This document shows, piece by piece, positions 30,395 through 42,129 of a stretch of DNA of 64,000 nt. The notes under the pieces are model-generated. The model searched no databases, was not told the origin of the DNA, and saw only the letters and a list, made by a program, of their open reading frames with translations. The stretch's first letter is position 1; each line of letters opens with the position of its first letter. The DNA is from Apoda limacodes (lineage: Eukaryota > Arthropoda > Insecta > Lepidoptera > Limacodidae), in NCBI GenBank assembly GCA_946406115.1, contig OX291561.1, positions 8,114,273 through 8,178,272 on the forward strand. The letters are read 5' to 3'. A program made the translations under genes and the position numbers.

Positions 30395-31216
30395 AGACCT
30401 GGGGACGCTAAAACTTAGTTAGATTCAACCTTACGAAGACACACGTTCTGCACGTTCACCGCTAAAAAAAACCCATTTACTGAAGTCCCACAATTCCAGA
30501 ACACTCCTCTCCCCATCTCCAAGAGCATTAGAATCCTTGGTGTTAACATCTCCAGCATTGTTCAGCCCGAGATCATTTGCAACACAAGGTAAAGCTGGCG
30601 TCTAAAAAACTTGGAGTACTCAACAGAGCGAAGCAGTACTTTACCTCGGGGCAAAGGTTGCTACTTAACAAGTTGCAAGTACGTCCTCATACGGAGTACT
30701 GCTGCCATCTCTGGGCGGGTGCACCCGGACACCAGCTTGGCCCTTTTAACTCGGTCCAACGGCGGGCTGTGAGAATCGTCGACGATCCCAAACTCACAAG
30801 CCGTATGGAACCCCTAAGTCTGAGGCGAGACTTTGCCTCCCTGTGTGTGTTCAACCGCTTGCATAATGGGATGTATTCTGAGGAATTGTTTGATAAGCTG
30901 CCCACGGCTACTTTCTACCATCGCACCACTCGCCATCACCAGGGAATTCATCCTCACACCTCAGAACCTAAACAGTCACGTACAGTGCAGTTTCCGAAAA
31001 ACTTGCTCCCGTGAACGCTTGGGTTGAGGAATGAGCTCCCTGATAAGGTTTTCTCTAAGGACTACAGTATGGGCTTCCTCAAAAATTTTATTAGATTTTT
31101 GAAGCGTCGGCAACGCGCGAGTTATGCCCCAGGTGTTGCAAGCGACCATAGGCTGCGGTAACGGTTACTATCAGGTGGACGGCAAGCTTGTTTGCCGCCT
31201 TAGGGGTATAAAAAAA
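30395..31216 (+). mobile_element. LINE fragment, same family as 38853-40696
   Basis: It aligns to the last 820 bp of the 38853 element, from GGGGACGCTAAAACTTAG onward. The interrupted ORF (30577-31014) still reads VKLASKKLGVLNRAKQYFTS, GQRLLLNKLQVRPHTEYC and VQRRAVRIVDDPKL. It ends GTTTGCCGCCTTAGGGGTAT plus A7. It is a pseudogene copy. Confidence 0.88.
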
Positions 31217-31504
31217 TTCCTTGACGCGTATTTTTTTTGTATCTGTTTTGAACAACCCGTGCATCTTTATTTTAGATTAAGGTCGCACTCAGTTTTATCG
31301 AATGTAGAGTACCCAGTAGGCAGCACAGGCACGCACGCGTCTATCGGTCCACAGGATATACTTAAATATAACCCAGATTGTAAAACCCTCTGCCCGACAC
31401 GACATATTTATTTATATATTCTTCCAGCTCTATGGTTAGACCGAATGGGAATTTTGGGTCCTGCACGAAACTAGTTATTATTAAGAATCATTATGTACGA
31501 ACTA

Positions 31505-31965
31505 GGATAAAACCCGGCCAAGGTGGCCGGTCTGGCCGGAGCGAGGGTTCCGTACAAACATGTCGATAGTTGTTCCATCATGAGATCAAGTCTACAGGTT
31601 TATGCTCTTCATTGTTTTTTATATATTCATTATGTTTATTCAGTTTTAGGATTATTTCTTATACTTGTGATGTAACATCTTGCTTCTTGCCAAATTTTAT
31701 GATTCTAGGTCAACGGGAAGTACCCCATAGGTTTTGATTTATTGTGTCACAATATGCGACATATTATCAGTTTTTAAAAATAAATTTACAACATGGCGAA
31801 TTTTTTTTATCAAAATTTACTCGATTTCTGTTGGGTAATCGGTAATCAAAAGCGCGCAGTTTTTTTGCGAAAGTTCTTTGATATCTAGTCATTCAGGGAG
31901 CTGTATCTCGTACGGTTGTTGCCACCGTTGAATGGCTTAAACTAAAATGAAATTAATTATAGGGG
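31505..31965 (+). repeat. dispersed repeat, GGCCAAG/GGTTCCGTAC family
   Basis: CCCGGCCAAGGTGGCCGG, GAGGGTTCCGTACAAACAT, TATGATTCTAGGTCAACGGG and GGGAGCTGTATCTCGTACGG are in the order typical of this family. It is truncated and diverged. Confidence 0.5.
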
Positions 31966-33051
31966 GGCCCTGTCCTGACTTTGCTTAACCGCCTTTGGAT
32001 CACCATGTCCGAGCCTGATAATTACTTTTTTATTATTTTAATACCTACATGAAAAGTACTTGTCATGGAAAGTAAAACATTAATGGAGATTTTGATGGCT
32101 TAAGATTTAATAGTTAGGTACTATTAGGTCAACTATTTAACGTCCTTTATCAATTATTATACAAAAAACTTAAGCTTTACTATTTTATAAAATAACAGAG
32201 ACGTTTTTAGATGCCGACTAAGGTAGTGATGTAAGTTATAAGAAATTGCGATTAATAGCGTGTAGTTTGTAAATATTTTCTTTTCTTTAAATATTCTCTT
32301 CGCTCATCACTTCCACTTTTGTACCAAACATCTGAAACGTAAAAATACACACTAGTTTCATTTTGCTTTATTCTACCATAACTTTTACAACTACAAGTTA
32401 CAATTCATCACCTGGTCATCGTCATAGAGGAGGCACTTAATTCATAAACTGGTCATTGGAATAGAGGAGAAACTTAATTTATTCACTTCGTTGCCTGTCT
32501 GCCTGTCAAGACCCTTTTACTTAAGAACGCCTAAAGTTATCAAGTTGAAAGTGATATCAAATACTTAGGTTTATGGTCTAAAGGCAGTGTAAAAAATTTA
32601 TTTCTTAGTTAATGTTTTTGTTAAAGTACAAACTTACAACTAATTTATTACCACTCTATAATAGGTCTATTCCAGATACACAAAAGTACAATAAAAAGCT
32701 TGTAAGACCTGATCCATAAACGCTAGCTATCCGTTTCCTGAATTCTGCTTTCTTTTCTAATTTTCTTCGTTTATGTTAATAATATTTTTCTAAATCTTTT
32801 TGGCACTGCTAACATTTTATGTGACTGCACTGTCCCTTATAGCGACATTGTATAAATATATGTTCTCTTGTAATGAGTTCGAGAAGTCGTCCTTACAAAA
32901 GCAAAAATAATTCTAACAGGTGTAGATTTTCATACTGTCTCTTTCTGTGCTGCACAAAAATGATTTTGCTATCCTGTTGTTAGTGTTACACGTTTGTTAA
33001 AACCGCTCACTACACCTTTAGCGACTCTACCGCCTATACCTTGCGCCACTT
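31966..33051. other. AT-rich, no gene seen
   Basis: No coding signal or named repeat. Confidence 0.5.
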
Positions 33052-33081
33052 GGTGCGTGACTGCTGGCTACGTCACGCACC
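33052..33081. repeat. 10-bp perfect stem-loop
   Basis: GGTGCGTGAC and GTCACGCACC are separated by 10 nt. They lie in a GC-richer stretch (32994-33180) typical of lepidopteran non-autonomous elements. The short ORF across it has a strong donor-like CAAGTAAGT at 33163 but no other support as an exon. Confidence 0.5.
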
Positions 33082-33662
33082 GGTACACCCAGAAACGTCC
33101 GGTGAGGGTGAGGGGGTGGTATGCATCAGACGCGCCAGAATTATGGAAATCACGTTACGGTCAAGTAAGTTTGCCTTATAACGACTTTTTTATTCATTCA
33201 GTACTAGTTGGCAGACTCGTCCACGTCGGAATAGTTGGAATACTATAAGGTGCCCTCTAGCTGGAAAACCAAATACGAAGCCTATATCGATCAGATTTTA
33301 TTTGCGATACAATTTTATAGTTTTTAGAAGGACATTAGTTACACTTAGACGCTTGGTGAATGAGAGCTAGGTTAAAAAACAGTTGTTGTCCAACACCTGC
33401 AGATCGACCCTACGGATCTTGCGCAAGTAGTGTCGAGTTCGTAACAATGAAAAATTTAAACCTTTTTTGACAATTTTAAATATAGGAATTTGGCAGAACA
33501 GCTGAGCAGGTTTAATAAAATGTTGTATGGGGATAGCTTATTGGAGAAGGATAAAACAACTTAAAAAAACAAAAAAAGTAAGTCAAATTAGCGCACAGAG
33601 AGTTATAATATAATAATCAACAAAAAAAAATAGAAAATTTATTATTATTATTATCGTTAAGG

Positions 33663-33760
33663 CTAGGGCTGCCATCTCTAAAACCTGCCGCCCAGGACTG
33701 GAAGCGTAAAAACCCCGGAATTTGGAGCCTAACCCCGGACATTTGAATATTTTTTTAATT
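33663..33760. repeat. degenerate relative of the GGGCTGCCATC MITE
   Basis: Starts TAGGGCTGCCATCTCTAAAA and contains CCCCGG motifs, like the element at 35183-35300, but the far end is not recognisable. Confidence 0.45.
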
Positions 33761-35070
33761 CACTTTTAGCTCTGTTAATAAAATACATTTTACTGCCTAC
33801 TTGATTGAAAAAAAAACATGGAATTTTAAGGCTTTTTTCGGATAAAATAGTGTGTTTTTAATTAATAATATCACTTTTTTTTCTTCCTTTAAGTACATAC
33901 AATAATAGTAGATTATACAAGTGAAAAAAAAAGGAAATTGAATTCGAGGGATTAAGTTGGATCCCGAGAGTAGGGAGGGATTCTAAAGTAGAATCCTGAG
34001 CGGAGTGAGGGTTACGAAGGACCGAGATGATTTTTTTTTTCACGCGATGTATACTCAAATTTTTACTATTGACTTTAAGAGAACAGTTTTTGAACTCATG
34101 TTTTATGTTCACGTTGTGTCTGTTTGAAACGCTTCCAACACTTAAGGGCACAAAGCTTTCTTTGATTCTGTCGTCTAGGATTTTTTAATAGATCCGAGAA
34201 TGTTTCAGGTTTCTAGCACATAATTGTCGCTTTTTCCTAATTTTTCGATTTTGCTCTGCAAGATATGCATAATGGAGTGGATGAGAAGCAAATAAGCCTC
34301 TGGTAGCGGGTTTTGGAAAAAAAATAACGAAGGGTGGTCTTTGAATAGTTTTGAAGTAGTTGCAAAATAAGTTTTTCATGTTAAAAAAAGGAAAATATGA
34401 CTGGCAGGCTTTCTGTACCATTTGTAAGTGAAATATTTAAATCGCAAACAAAGGAGTTTCTGACATTTCAATACAACAAAACACAAAACATAAGAAACCA
34501 AGCAAGTTCTTCTAAAATATCTACATTTTTTGTGTAAGTTCGGAAGACCTCCAAATTCGAGCAGCTGAAAGCGCCCTTGTTTATAACGCACCGACCGACC
34601 ATCACTTGTCCTTTGATTCCTTGGATTGTACTTGCGCTTACAATTGCGATATATTATGTATGTAGCCATGTAAAGATACCGCAAAAAAACCTGTCATGTA
34701 ATCTTACTAAAACTACAGTAATAGTTACAGGAGTAGTAGTTGTGGTAGAAGAGTGGCTTAAAGCCTTTTGTCGATTGCCGAATTTACAAACAATTAACAA
34801 AACATACCATTTATGAGCGCGGCTACTCATGCTAGCAACCACAGGAACACAAAATTAGTCCCTTGGGTAATTTAATATTTTGATGTTAAGAACGGAATCA
34901 CGACGGAACTTCTTGAAGTAGAGACCACACTAAATTAAACATCTGAGACCATTTCAAATCTGATTATAAACCAACTTCACAAATAATCTTTTGTGTCTCT
35001 CTTGTGGACTTAAAATCCGATTTCATGCAATTTAAAAAGAAAACACATAACATAATGTAATTGAAAATAC
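33761..35070. other. AT-rich, no gene seen
   Basis: Minus-strand ORFs at 33858-34684 are compositionally random. No repeat could be named. Confidence 0.5.
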
Positions 35071-35130
35071 TGAATAAAATTTTTGAACCCTGTAAACAAG
35101 TAAATGAAATGTTTGAACCCTGTAAACAAG
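35071..35130 (+). repeat. 30-bp tandem duplication
   Basis: TTTGAACCCTGTAAACAAG occurs at 35082-35100 and 35112-35130, with similar AT-rich leaders, making a two-unit 30-bp tandem repeat. Confidence 0.85.
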
Positions 35131-35182
35131 CTGAGTGTCATGTCAAAACATGATAATCAGTTTTCATTCAGTTGCTCTTACT

Positions 35183-35300
35183 TAGGGCTGCCATCCGTCC
35201 GGGTTTCACCCGGACTGCAGCTAAAATCCCGCCCGGACGCTCCCCGGACGCCCTCCAAACTAGGACAAATCCGGGGAAACCCGGACGGATGGCAGCCCTA
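35183..35300. mobile_element. GC-rich 118-bp MITE, TA-flanked
   Basis: TAGGGCTGCCATCCGTCCGG then GTTTCACCCGG at the left is mirrored by CCGGGGAAAC then CCGGACGGATGGCAGCCCTA at the right. TA at each boundary fits a Tc1/mariner-type target. A degenerate relative (TAGGGCTGCCATC) begins at about 33663. Confidence 0.85.
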
Positions 35301-35441
35301 GTTAAGGCATACACTATAAACAACGTGTCATTCTCACTAAGGTCTCCGAATACTTATATTCTGTTGAAATTATAACAAAACCGTGCTTTGCAATGCGTTT
35401 ACATTTTAAGTAGATGACTTACGTAAGCTGTAACATTATAT

Positions 35442-36660
35442 GTTTTTTTTATAACACTAAGGTGGCAAACGAACTTGCGGTCCAACTGATGGTAAGCGGT
35501 TACCGCAGTCTCTGGACGCAACTGGGGCATCACTTGCGCGTTGTCGACCCTTCAAAAATCTAATAAATTCTTTCCTGAAGAATTCCATACTGTAGACCTT
35601 ACAGAAAACCTTGGCAGTAAGCTCATTCCACAACCTAAGCGTTTGCGGCAGGATTTTTCTCTGGAAACGCACTGTAGGTGACCATTTAGGTTCTAAGGTG
35701 TAAGAATAAATGTGGCGACATGGCGAGCGATGTAATAGTAGAAAGTAGCCATGGTCATCATTTCGAACGATTCTTTAGAACACATCCCATTATACAAGCG
35801 GTAGAACACACACAGGGAGGCACAGTTGAGAGACTTAAGGGTTCGCTACGGCTTGTGAGTTTGGGATCGTCGACAATTTTCACAGCCCGTCGTCAAAAGG
35901 GGCAAGCTTGGTGTCCGGGTGCATCTGTACTCTATATGGGGCCGGACTTGCGACTTATAAAGCAGCAACCTTTGCCCCGACGTGAAGTACTGCTTTGCTT
36001 TGTTGCGTGCTCCAAGTTTTTTGGAAGCCAGCTTCACCTTGTCTTGCAAATGATCTCTGCTGAACTGAACTTCGTTGGAGATGTCAACACCAAGGATCCC
36101 ACTGTTCTTGGAAATGGTGAGGGGTGTATTCTGGAATTGTTGGATATCAGTAAATGTGAAAAGGGTTTTCTTAGCAATGAACGCGCAGACTTGTGTTTTC
36201 GTAGGGTTAATCGGACCAAGTTTTCCCGTCCCTAGTCAGATACCTTAGACATAGGGGTCTCGATTTGAGACACGCTCAAGTTCCCCGCACTTTTCCTCCA
36301 CATCGAAACGAGGGATGTGTGCCCAGCTCGTGTTATAAGCGTCTCCAGTACTGTTATCTGCATAGCAATGTATGTTATTGATAGACAACATTTCATTGAT
36401 AAGCAGGAGAAACAAAGTAAGAGAAAGAGCCTTGCGGGACACCAGCATTAATGTCCATGCTATCAGAGCAATTATTGTCAACTACGGCTCGTATGCGTCT
36501 GCTGGACAAAAAGCTAGCCACCCATTTGCACCAACCCGAGGGCTGTTTCCGTAAGATGGAAACTTTAAATAAAAGACCCTGGTGCCAGAATCAATCGAAC
36601 ACCTTCGCTATGTCTAAGCTACATGCCAATGCCTCCCCCTGACTCTCAATGGCTAGTGTG
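35442..36660 (-). mobile_element. LINE fragment, antisense copy of the same family
   Basis: It starts on the + strand with a T-run, then AACACTAAGGTGGCAAACGA and GATGGTAAGCGGTTACCGC, the inverted 3' tail. It ends at GCCTCCCCCTGACTCTCAAT within the RT palm region. The minus-strand reading shows ASKKLGARNKAKQYFTSGQR and RPHIEYRC, with several frameshifts and internal deletions. Confidence 0.85.
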
Positions 36661-36669
36661 TGTACAACT

Positions 36670-36850
36670 ATCAAAAAAAATCTGGAAATGGCTATTGCTC
36701 CAACGCTTATGTAAAAAGTCCTTTGAAATTATTAAAATGTGTTGTTATCTAGTGCACTGACTATAAGTTTTAGCAAAAAAAATTAAAAAATGTGACATCA
36801 AAATGCTAAAAACGTTTAATTCCATCTTAAAAAAATAATAAAGGCGCCAT
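36670..36850 (+). repeat. dispersed repeat family with TCTAGTGCA motifs, copy C (partial)
   Basis: AAAAAAAATCTGGAAATGGC, ATCTAGTGCACTGACTATAA, GTTTTAGCAAAAAAAATTAA, TTTAATTCCATCTTAAAAAA and GGCGCCATTATG match the centre of copy B. The antisense LINE fragment ends just before it. Confidence 0.6.
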
Positions 36851-37865
36851 TATGACCAAAAGTATGATTTAAACATGGTAGTATTTCAGAAATTAGATGA
36901 CTCTCATATATGGCTTTCTTAATATAAGTAAACAAGCTGCAACAAAAGTCTACTGATATGATTTTGAGATACATAAATTGTAACAATTTCACAACAAAAT
37001 AGTTGTTCACTTTCAATGCCTCAGCAACCCACATTTCCACACATTAACCCCAAAACGCCAAAAACAAACTTTCACAAGGGGTTTTTTCTGCAAATCATTC
37101 CACCAATCAATATATTCACCTGCTTTTATTATCGTATGCTTGTACCACAGGGTTCCATAGTACCAGCTAGCACTAACAAAAAGATAGACATACAAGTTGG
37201 TACAAATAGAGGAGGAAATGCTAGTTGAACAATAAACATGGTGGTCATGCCTGGGTGGATTAAATGGTAGTTACAATGGACACTGTTATACTTGTCCACG
37301 TTCAGTGAAGTAGGTACACAAGGATTTTTACTAGTAGCGTCCTGAAATGATGTATCTATAGGACTTAAAAGTACAAAATATATAGATAAATAACTTAACA
37401 TTATTTAAGGAGACAGATTTGTTTATAAAACGCGTTTTCGATAAAACCTCTAACGATTTAGATTCAATTTGATACCTTAAAGGGTATTCTCAGCTGAATT
37501 TAGCTGTTAAGGTTAGGTTAATTTTGCATCCATTATTATTGTTATGATTGGCATGCGGATTTTATATGTTTTTAGAGCTTATCAGTTAATTAAGTTTAGT
37601 TAATAAATTGCCAGAAACGGGACATTTATAATTCGTTATCAGGTTCAATTATAACCAGTGAAATAAAGTACTTTTCTCTCATACTCTGAAAGCAGACCAT
37701 ATTTTATCTAAAAAGCGGGTGAGGAGTAGCAATTGAGGCCTACTACTTCTACTGCTACTACTAGGGCTGAAAAGTAAACAAGAAAAATTCAGCCACATTG
37801 GGCAATGTCAGTCACCTGATGTTTAATTTTAATTTATATGCTCGCTAAAATTAACGAAATCCTTG
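36851..37865. other. AT-rich, no gene seen
   Basis: Several short overlapping ORFs on both strands lack coding character. Confidence 0.5.
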
Positions 37866-38720
37866 GATGGTATTCATAGAACTTGAGAAAGCCTTCGATC
37901 GTTTTCCAAGCACCATAATATGGCAAGCACTATAAGCTCAAAATATCCTGAACACTATATAAAACTCATTTTGGAAATGTACCATAATGTACAAACGCGT
38001 GTCAGAAGTCCAGCCGGTCTGACAGCGATCTTCGATATTAAAGTAGGAGTTCATCAAGGAAGCGCACTAAATCCCTTGCTTGTTTAATGGAACCATGAAC
38101 CACCTAACCGAGAAAATCCAGAAACCCACACCATGGAACCTTTTATATGCGGATGATGTTGACCTTATTTATCTCAGACAACATAAACGAATTTCAAAAA
38201 ATTTTGACCAATGGAAGAAACCTTTAGAGCCAAACGGATTACGAATGGTACCAAGACACAGTACATGGTATGCAATTTCGATGTATGTGTGGAATAAGTC
38301 GCGGACACTAACGGGAGCGATCCAAAAACGCCGAAAAGAACCAAAGGCAAGGTCTACAAAACAGCTGTGAGGCCTCACAGAGCTTTACTATATGGTAGCG
38401 AAACGTGGGCTTCGAAGATAACCCATGAGCAAAAACTACATACTACCAAAACGTGTATGTAACTTTGGGCAGGTGGATTCCCTCTCAAAGACAAAGTGCG
38501 TAACGAATAGGTAAGGGGGAGTTTCAAAGTAACGCCCATTACTGAGAAGATCACAGAGGCCAGGCTAAGGTGGTACGAACTTATTATGCATAGACCCGAT
38601 ATCGTGATATGTTGAAAAAGTGCCTTTCCATGGCTACAAAAAAGAGAGGGCGAGGTAGATCGCACAAATGTCCGAAAGCACATGCAAAAGCTTGGCCTTA
38701 CAGAAGATTATGCTTATCAG
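37866..38720 (+). mobile_element. RTE-type LINE relic (reverse transcriptase, many stops)
   Basis: Across shifting frames one can read VFIELEKAFDRFPSTIIWQA, EHYIKLILEMYHNVQTRVR, VGVHQGSALNPLL, LLYADDVDLIYL, AVRPHRALLYGSETWASK, ITEARLRWYELIMHRPDI and KKRGRGRSHK. These are in order the palm A motif, the QGSxLSP block, the catalytic YADD and the C-terminal blocks of RTE-clade reverse transcriptases. Several stops and frameshifts make it a dead relic. The next LINE begins about 130 bp downstream. Confidence 0.85.
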
Positions 38721-38852
38721 CGAAGGTAAAAGGCTCGGGCCCGTCTCATACTTGGCCGGTTTTTATTACTTTTTCTTGTTATATTTTAGAGCTCACACAC
38801 ACTATAATCACTGCAAGATTGAAGCATGTTTGTGTTATTGTTTTTACGATAG

Positions 38853-40631
38853 AACAAAGCTGCCGAAGGGAACTTTTGCCAGTCGTCGTTACCACCACTG
38901 CGAAAGACCGATGGTGACTTGGCCCATAGTGCTAAAGAGAAAGCCGATCTACTGGGCAGTCTCTTTGCCTCGAACTCGAATATGAACGATGAAGGCGCTG
39001 TACCACCTACTATACCGTGGTGCGGTAAGACCATGCCGGAAATCTCCATAACGCAGCGGGAGGTCAGGCGGGCGTTGCTCTCTCTAGACGTTCATAAGTC
39101 GAGTGGGCCAGACGGTATACCAGCAGTGGTGCTTAAGCAGTGTGCTCCTGAGTTATGTCCTGTACTCACGCGCCTCTTCGCGCTTTCCTACCACAATAGG
39201 CAATTTCCGTCTTCATGGAAGACTGCGAATGTGCACCCGGTGCCCAAAAAGGGCGATAGATCAGATCCATCGAATTACAGGCCTATCGCTATTACCTCTC
39301 TCCTCTCTAAGGTGATGGAGCGTGTGATCAACACACAGCTTCTAAGATACCTAGAAGTACACGATCTGGTCAGTGACCGTCAATATGGCTTTCGCCACGG
39401 TCGCTCGACTGGTGACCTTCTAGTGTATCTCACACACCGATGGGCACTAGCCATTGAGAGTCAGGGGGAGGCATTGGCATGTAGCCTGGACATAGCGAAG
39501 GCGTTCGATCGGGTCTGGCACCGCGGTCTTCTATCGAAGTTGCCATCTTACGGAGTGCCCGAGGGTTTGTGCAAATGGGTGGCTAGCTTTTTGTCCGGCA
39601 GACGCATACGAACCGTAGTTGACGGTAGTTGCTCTGATAGCATGTACATTAATGCTGGTGTCCCGCAAGGCTCTGTGCTGTCTCCTACGCTGTTTCTACT
39701 GCATATCAATGACATGTTGGACATCAACAACATACATTGCTATGCAGATGACAGTACTGGAGACGCTTTTTACACGGGTCGTGCAAACATCCCTCGTTCC
39801 GTTGTGGAGGAAAAGCGTGAAGAACTTGTGTCTCAAATCGAGATCGGTCTGTTCAAGGTCTCTGACTGGGGGCGGGAAAACTTGGTCCGATTCAACCCTT
39901 CAAAGACACAAGTCTGCGCGTTCACCGCTAAGAAAACCCCATTCACTGTAGTCCCACAATTCCAGAACACTCCCCTCTCCATCTCCAAGAGCATTGGGAT
40001 CCCTGGCGTTGACATCTCCAGCGATGTTCAGTTCCGAGATCATTTGCTAGACAAGGTGAAGCTGGCGTCCAAAAAACTTGGTGTACTCAACAGAGCGAAG
40101 CAGTACTTCACGTCGGGGCAAAGGTTGTTACTTTACAAGTCGCAGGTTCGGCCCCATATGGAGTACTGCTGCCATCTCTGGGCAGGTGCACCCGGATACC
40201 AGCTTGGCCCTTTTGACTCGGTTCAACGACGGGCTGTGAGAATTGTCGACGATTCCAAACTCACTTGCGGTATCGAGCCCTTAAGTCTGAGGAGAGACTT
40301 TGCCTCACTGTGTGTGTTCTACCGCTTGTACAATGGGTTGTGTTCTGAGGAATTGTTCGAAATAATGCCCACGGCTACTTTCTACCATCGCACCGCTCGC
40401 CATCGGCAGGGAATTCATTCTCACACTTTAGAACCTAAATGGTCGCGTACAGTGCGGTTTCAGAGAAACTTCCTCCCGCGAACGCTTAAGTTGTGGAATG
40501 AGCTCCCTGCCAAGATTTTCTGCAAGTACTACAGTATGGAGTTCTTCAAGAAAGAAGTTATTAGATTTCTGAAGGGTCGGCAACGCGCAAGTGATACCCC
40601 TGGTGTTGCAAGCGTCCATAGGCTACGGTGA
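38853..40631 (+). CDS. non-LTR retrotransposon reverse transcriptase, 5'-truncated, otherwise open
   Basis: The frame is open from 38853 (after TAG at 38850) to TGA 40629, about 592 codons without an interruption. The first in-frame start-like codon may be irrelevant because the copy is truncated. Landmarks in order: KEKADLLGSLF, VPKKGDRSDPSNYRPIAITS, YGFRHGRSTGDLL, palm A CSLDIAKAFDRVWH, GVPQGSVLSPTLF, catalytic CYADDSTGD, VQRRAVRIVDDSKL, and a C-terminal LPRTLKLWNELPAKIF block. The endonuclease domain is missing. The superfamily is jockey/CR1-like; I cannot place the clade firmly. The RT active site is intact, but without its 5' half the copy cannot be autonomous. Confidence 0.9.
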   Translation, partial: NKAAEGNFCQSSLPPLRKTDGDLAHSAKEKADLLGSLFASNSNMNDEGAVPPTIPWCGKTMPEISITQREVRRALLSLDVHKSSGPDGIPAVVLKQCAPELCPVLTRLFALSYHNRQFPSSWKTANVHPVPKKGDRSDPSNYRPIAITSLLSKVMERVINTQLLRYLEVHDLVSDRQYGFRHGRSTGDLLVYLTHRWALAIESQGEALACSLDIAKAFDRVWHRGLLSKLPSYGVPEGLCKWVASFLSGRRIRTVVDGSCSDSMYINAGVPQGSVLSPTLFLLHINDMLDINNIHCYADDSTGDAFYTGRANIPRSVVEEKREELVSQIEIGLFKVSDWGRENLVRFNPSKTQVCAFTAKKTPFTVVPQFQNTPLSISKSIGIPGVDISSDVQFRDHLLDKVKLASKKLGVLNRAKQYFTSGQRLLLYKSQVRPHMEYCCHLWAGAPGYQLGPFDSVQRRAVRIVDDSKLTCGIEPLSLRRDFASLCVFYRLYNGLCSEELFEIMPTATFYHRTARHRQGIHSHTLEPKWSRTVRFQRNFLPRTLKLWNELPAKIFCKYYSMEFFKKEVIRFLKGRQRASDTPGVASVHRLR

Positions 40632-40696
40632 CCGCTTACCATCCGGCGGGCCGTAAGCTTGTTTGCCACCTTAGTGGTATAAAAAAAAAAAAAAAA
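38853..40696 (+). mobile_element. 5'-truncated LINE (CCACCTTAGTGGTATAAAA-tailed family), best copy
   Basis: The element begins within the polyprotein (AAEGNFCQSSLPPLRKTDG) and ends TGACCGCTTACCATCCGGCG, TTGTTTGCCACCTTAGTGGT, ATAAAA plus poly(A) to about 40696. No target-site duplication is apparent. Five further fragments of this family occur in the window. Confidence 0.88.
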
Positions 40697-41099
40697 CACC
40701 TAGATTATTAAGTTTCTGCGCTATACCGCCAAACGCCGAGCCCAAATACGAACGTAAATATTGTTATTAATTTAGTAAGTATTAGTTTTCAACATGTACT
40801 TTATTTTTCTATAACGTTACATGGTTCATAAACTTATATTTCTTTATACTTGTTTTACACAGGTACCAACTTCATTTAAGTATCTTTAAATGGAATTTGT
40901 ACGAAATTTTGACTTTTCCGACTACATTTTTAGCTGGTCGACTATTACTCATTGGGTTGTAAATTGTAAAGTATGATAGTTTTCCTTTTAATTTCGTTAT
41001 ATATGCTACTCCTATAATTTTTTTATACACCCAAATAATTAATATTTGCACTTTGAAGCTTAATATTTCGCAAAAGCATTGCTGGATCTAAAAATATTC

Positions 41100-41715
41100 A
41101 ACGACACCCCCACCCTATGGGGTAGACAAGTAAAAAATATTTATCCGTTTATAAAGTTACTATTTTATGGTGCCACTTTGTTGGCCTCATTAATATGTAT
41201 ATCCATGCCAAATTACATCTTTCTGGTACTTATGGTCTCTGAGCTAAGCTGCGGACAACTAAAGCATCTAAAGGATTGAAAAAAATATATGTTATAAAAC
41301 TTGCTTTTAACTAGTGCATTACTTTTCCGAATGATTTTCATTTATTGTATTTAATGCTAAAAAAAATCTGGAGGCGACCATTGTTACAACACTTGTGCAA
41401 ATTTTTAAAGCGAGTTTTGCATATGGTTGTTATGAAAATCCGTTAAATAATTAGAACAGTATGTTATCTAGTGCATTGACTATAAGTTGTAGCAAAAAGT
41501 CAAAAAATTAACTACAAAACGGTAAATACGTTAAATTCCATGCAAAAAATTAAAAGCATTATGGCGCCATTGTGGCACAAATTACTTAAGAAAAATAAAA
41601 AAAAAAACATCTCATATTAATGTATAAAATATTATGTAATGATTTTTAGTTCATTTACATGCACATCTTTAGTATTATAGAAATCAGCTTTCTGGTCTAT
41701 ATCGCCCTATTAAGA
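41100..41715 (+). repeat. dispersed repeat family with TCTAGTGCA motifs, copy B
   Basis: TAACTAGTGCATTACTTTTC, ATTTTCATTTATTGTATTTA, GTGCAAATTTTTAAAGCGAG, ATCTAGTGCATTGACTATAA, TTGTAGCAAAAAGT, AAATTCCATGCAAAAAATTA, GCTTTCTGGTCTATATCGCC. It is inverted relative to 26396-26865, and the 36670-36850 fragment shares its middle part. The ORF 41079-41279 lies at the edge and shows no coding bias. Confidence 0.7.
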
Positions 41716-42129
41716 TATTAATTAAGGCGTGTCTTGAACAGCATTACCTCCTAATGGCCTTTTTGTCCCCCGACTACCTAATGTTGAAGATTATGTCAAT
41801 AAAAATACAGATGATAAACATAATAGTTCCTTAACCTTAACCAGCTGTTAGGAGTGAAACAAACAATATTGTAATAATGAAGAATGTAGTCAAGTGCGTG
41901 GAGACAAGTGGACAGGCAGCTGCGTTCACACCTGCCCGGCGCGTGCTAGACCACATCCTTTTCTGGTCCAAAGGTTGGCCACTGTCAATTTGTAAAAAGT
42001 TCACGAGATAAATATGAACACTGTTCTCATTATTACTATTTGTTTATAATAAAAACAAATGCTTTAAATAAAAAAAAGTACTTATTGATATTGGTAGCAA
42101 AACAGTGTTGCCAACCGTTTCTGAAACAG

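Noticed and set aside
32994..33248. Candidate exon ending at a strong GTAAGT donor (33165)
   Set aside because: The stretch carries a stem-loop typical of non-autonomous elements, has no acceptor or recognisable protein motif, and no partner exon.
41079..41279. 66-codon ORF
   Set aside because: Lies at the edge of a dispersed repeat shared with 26396-26865 and has no coding bias.
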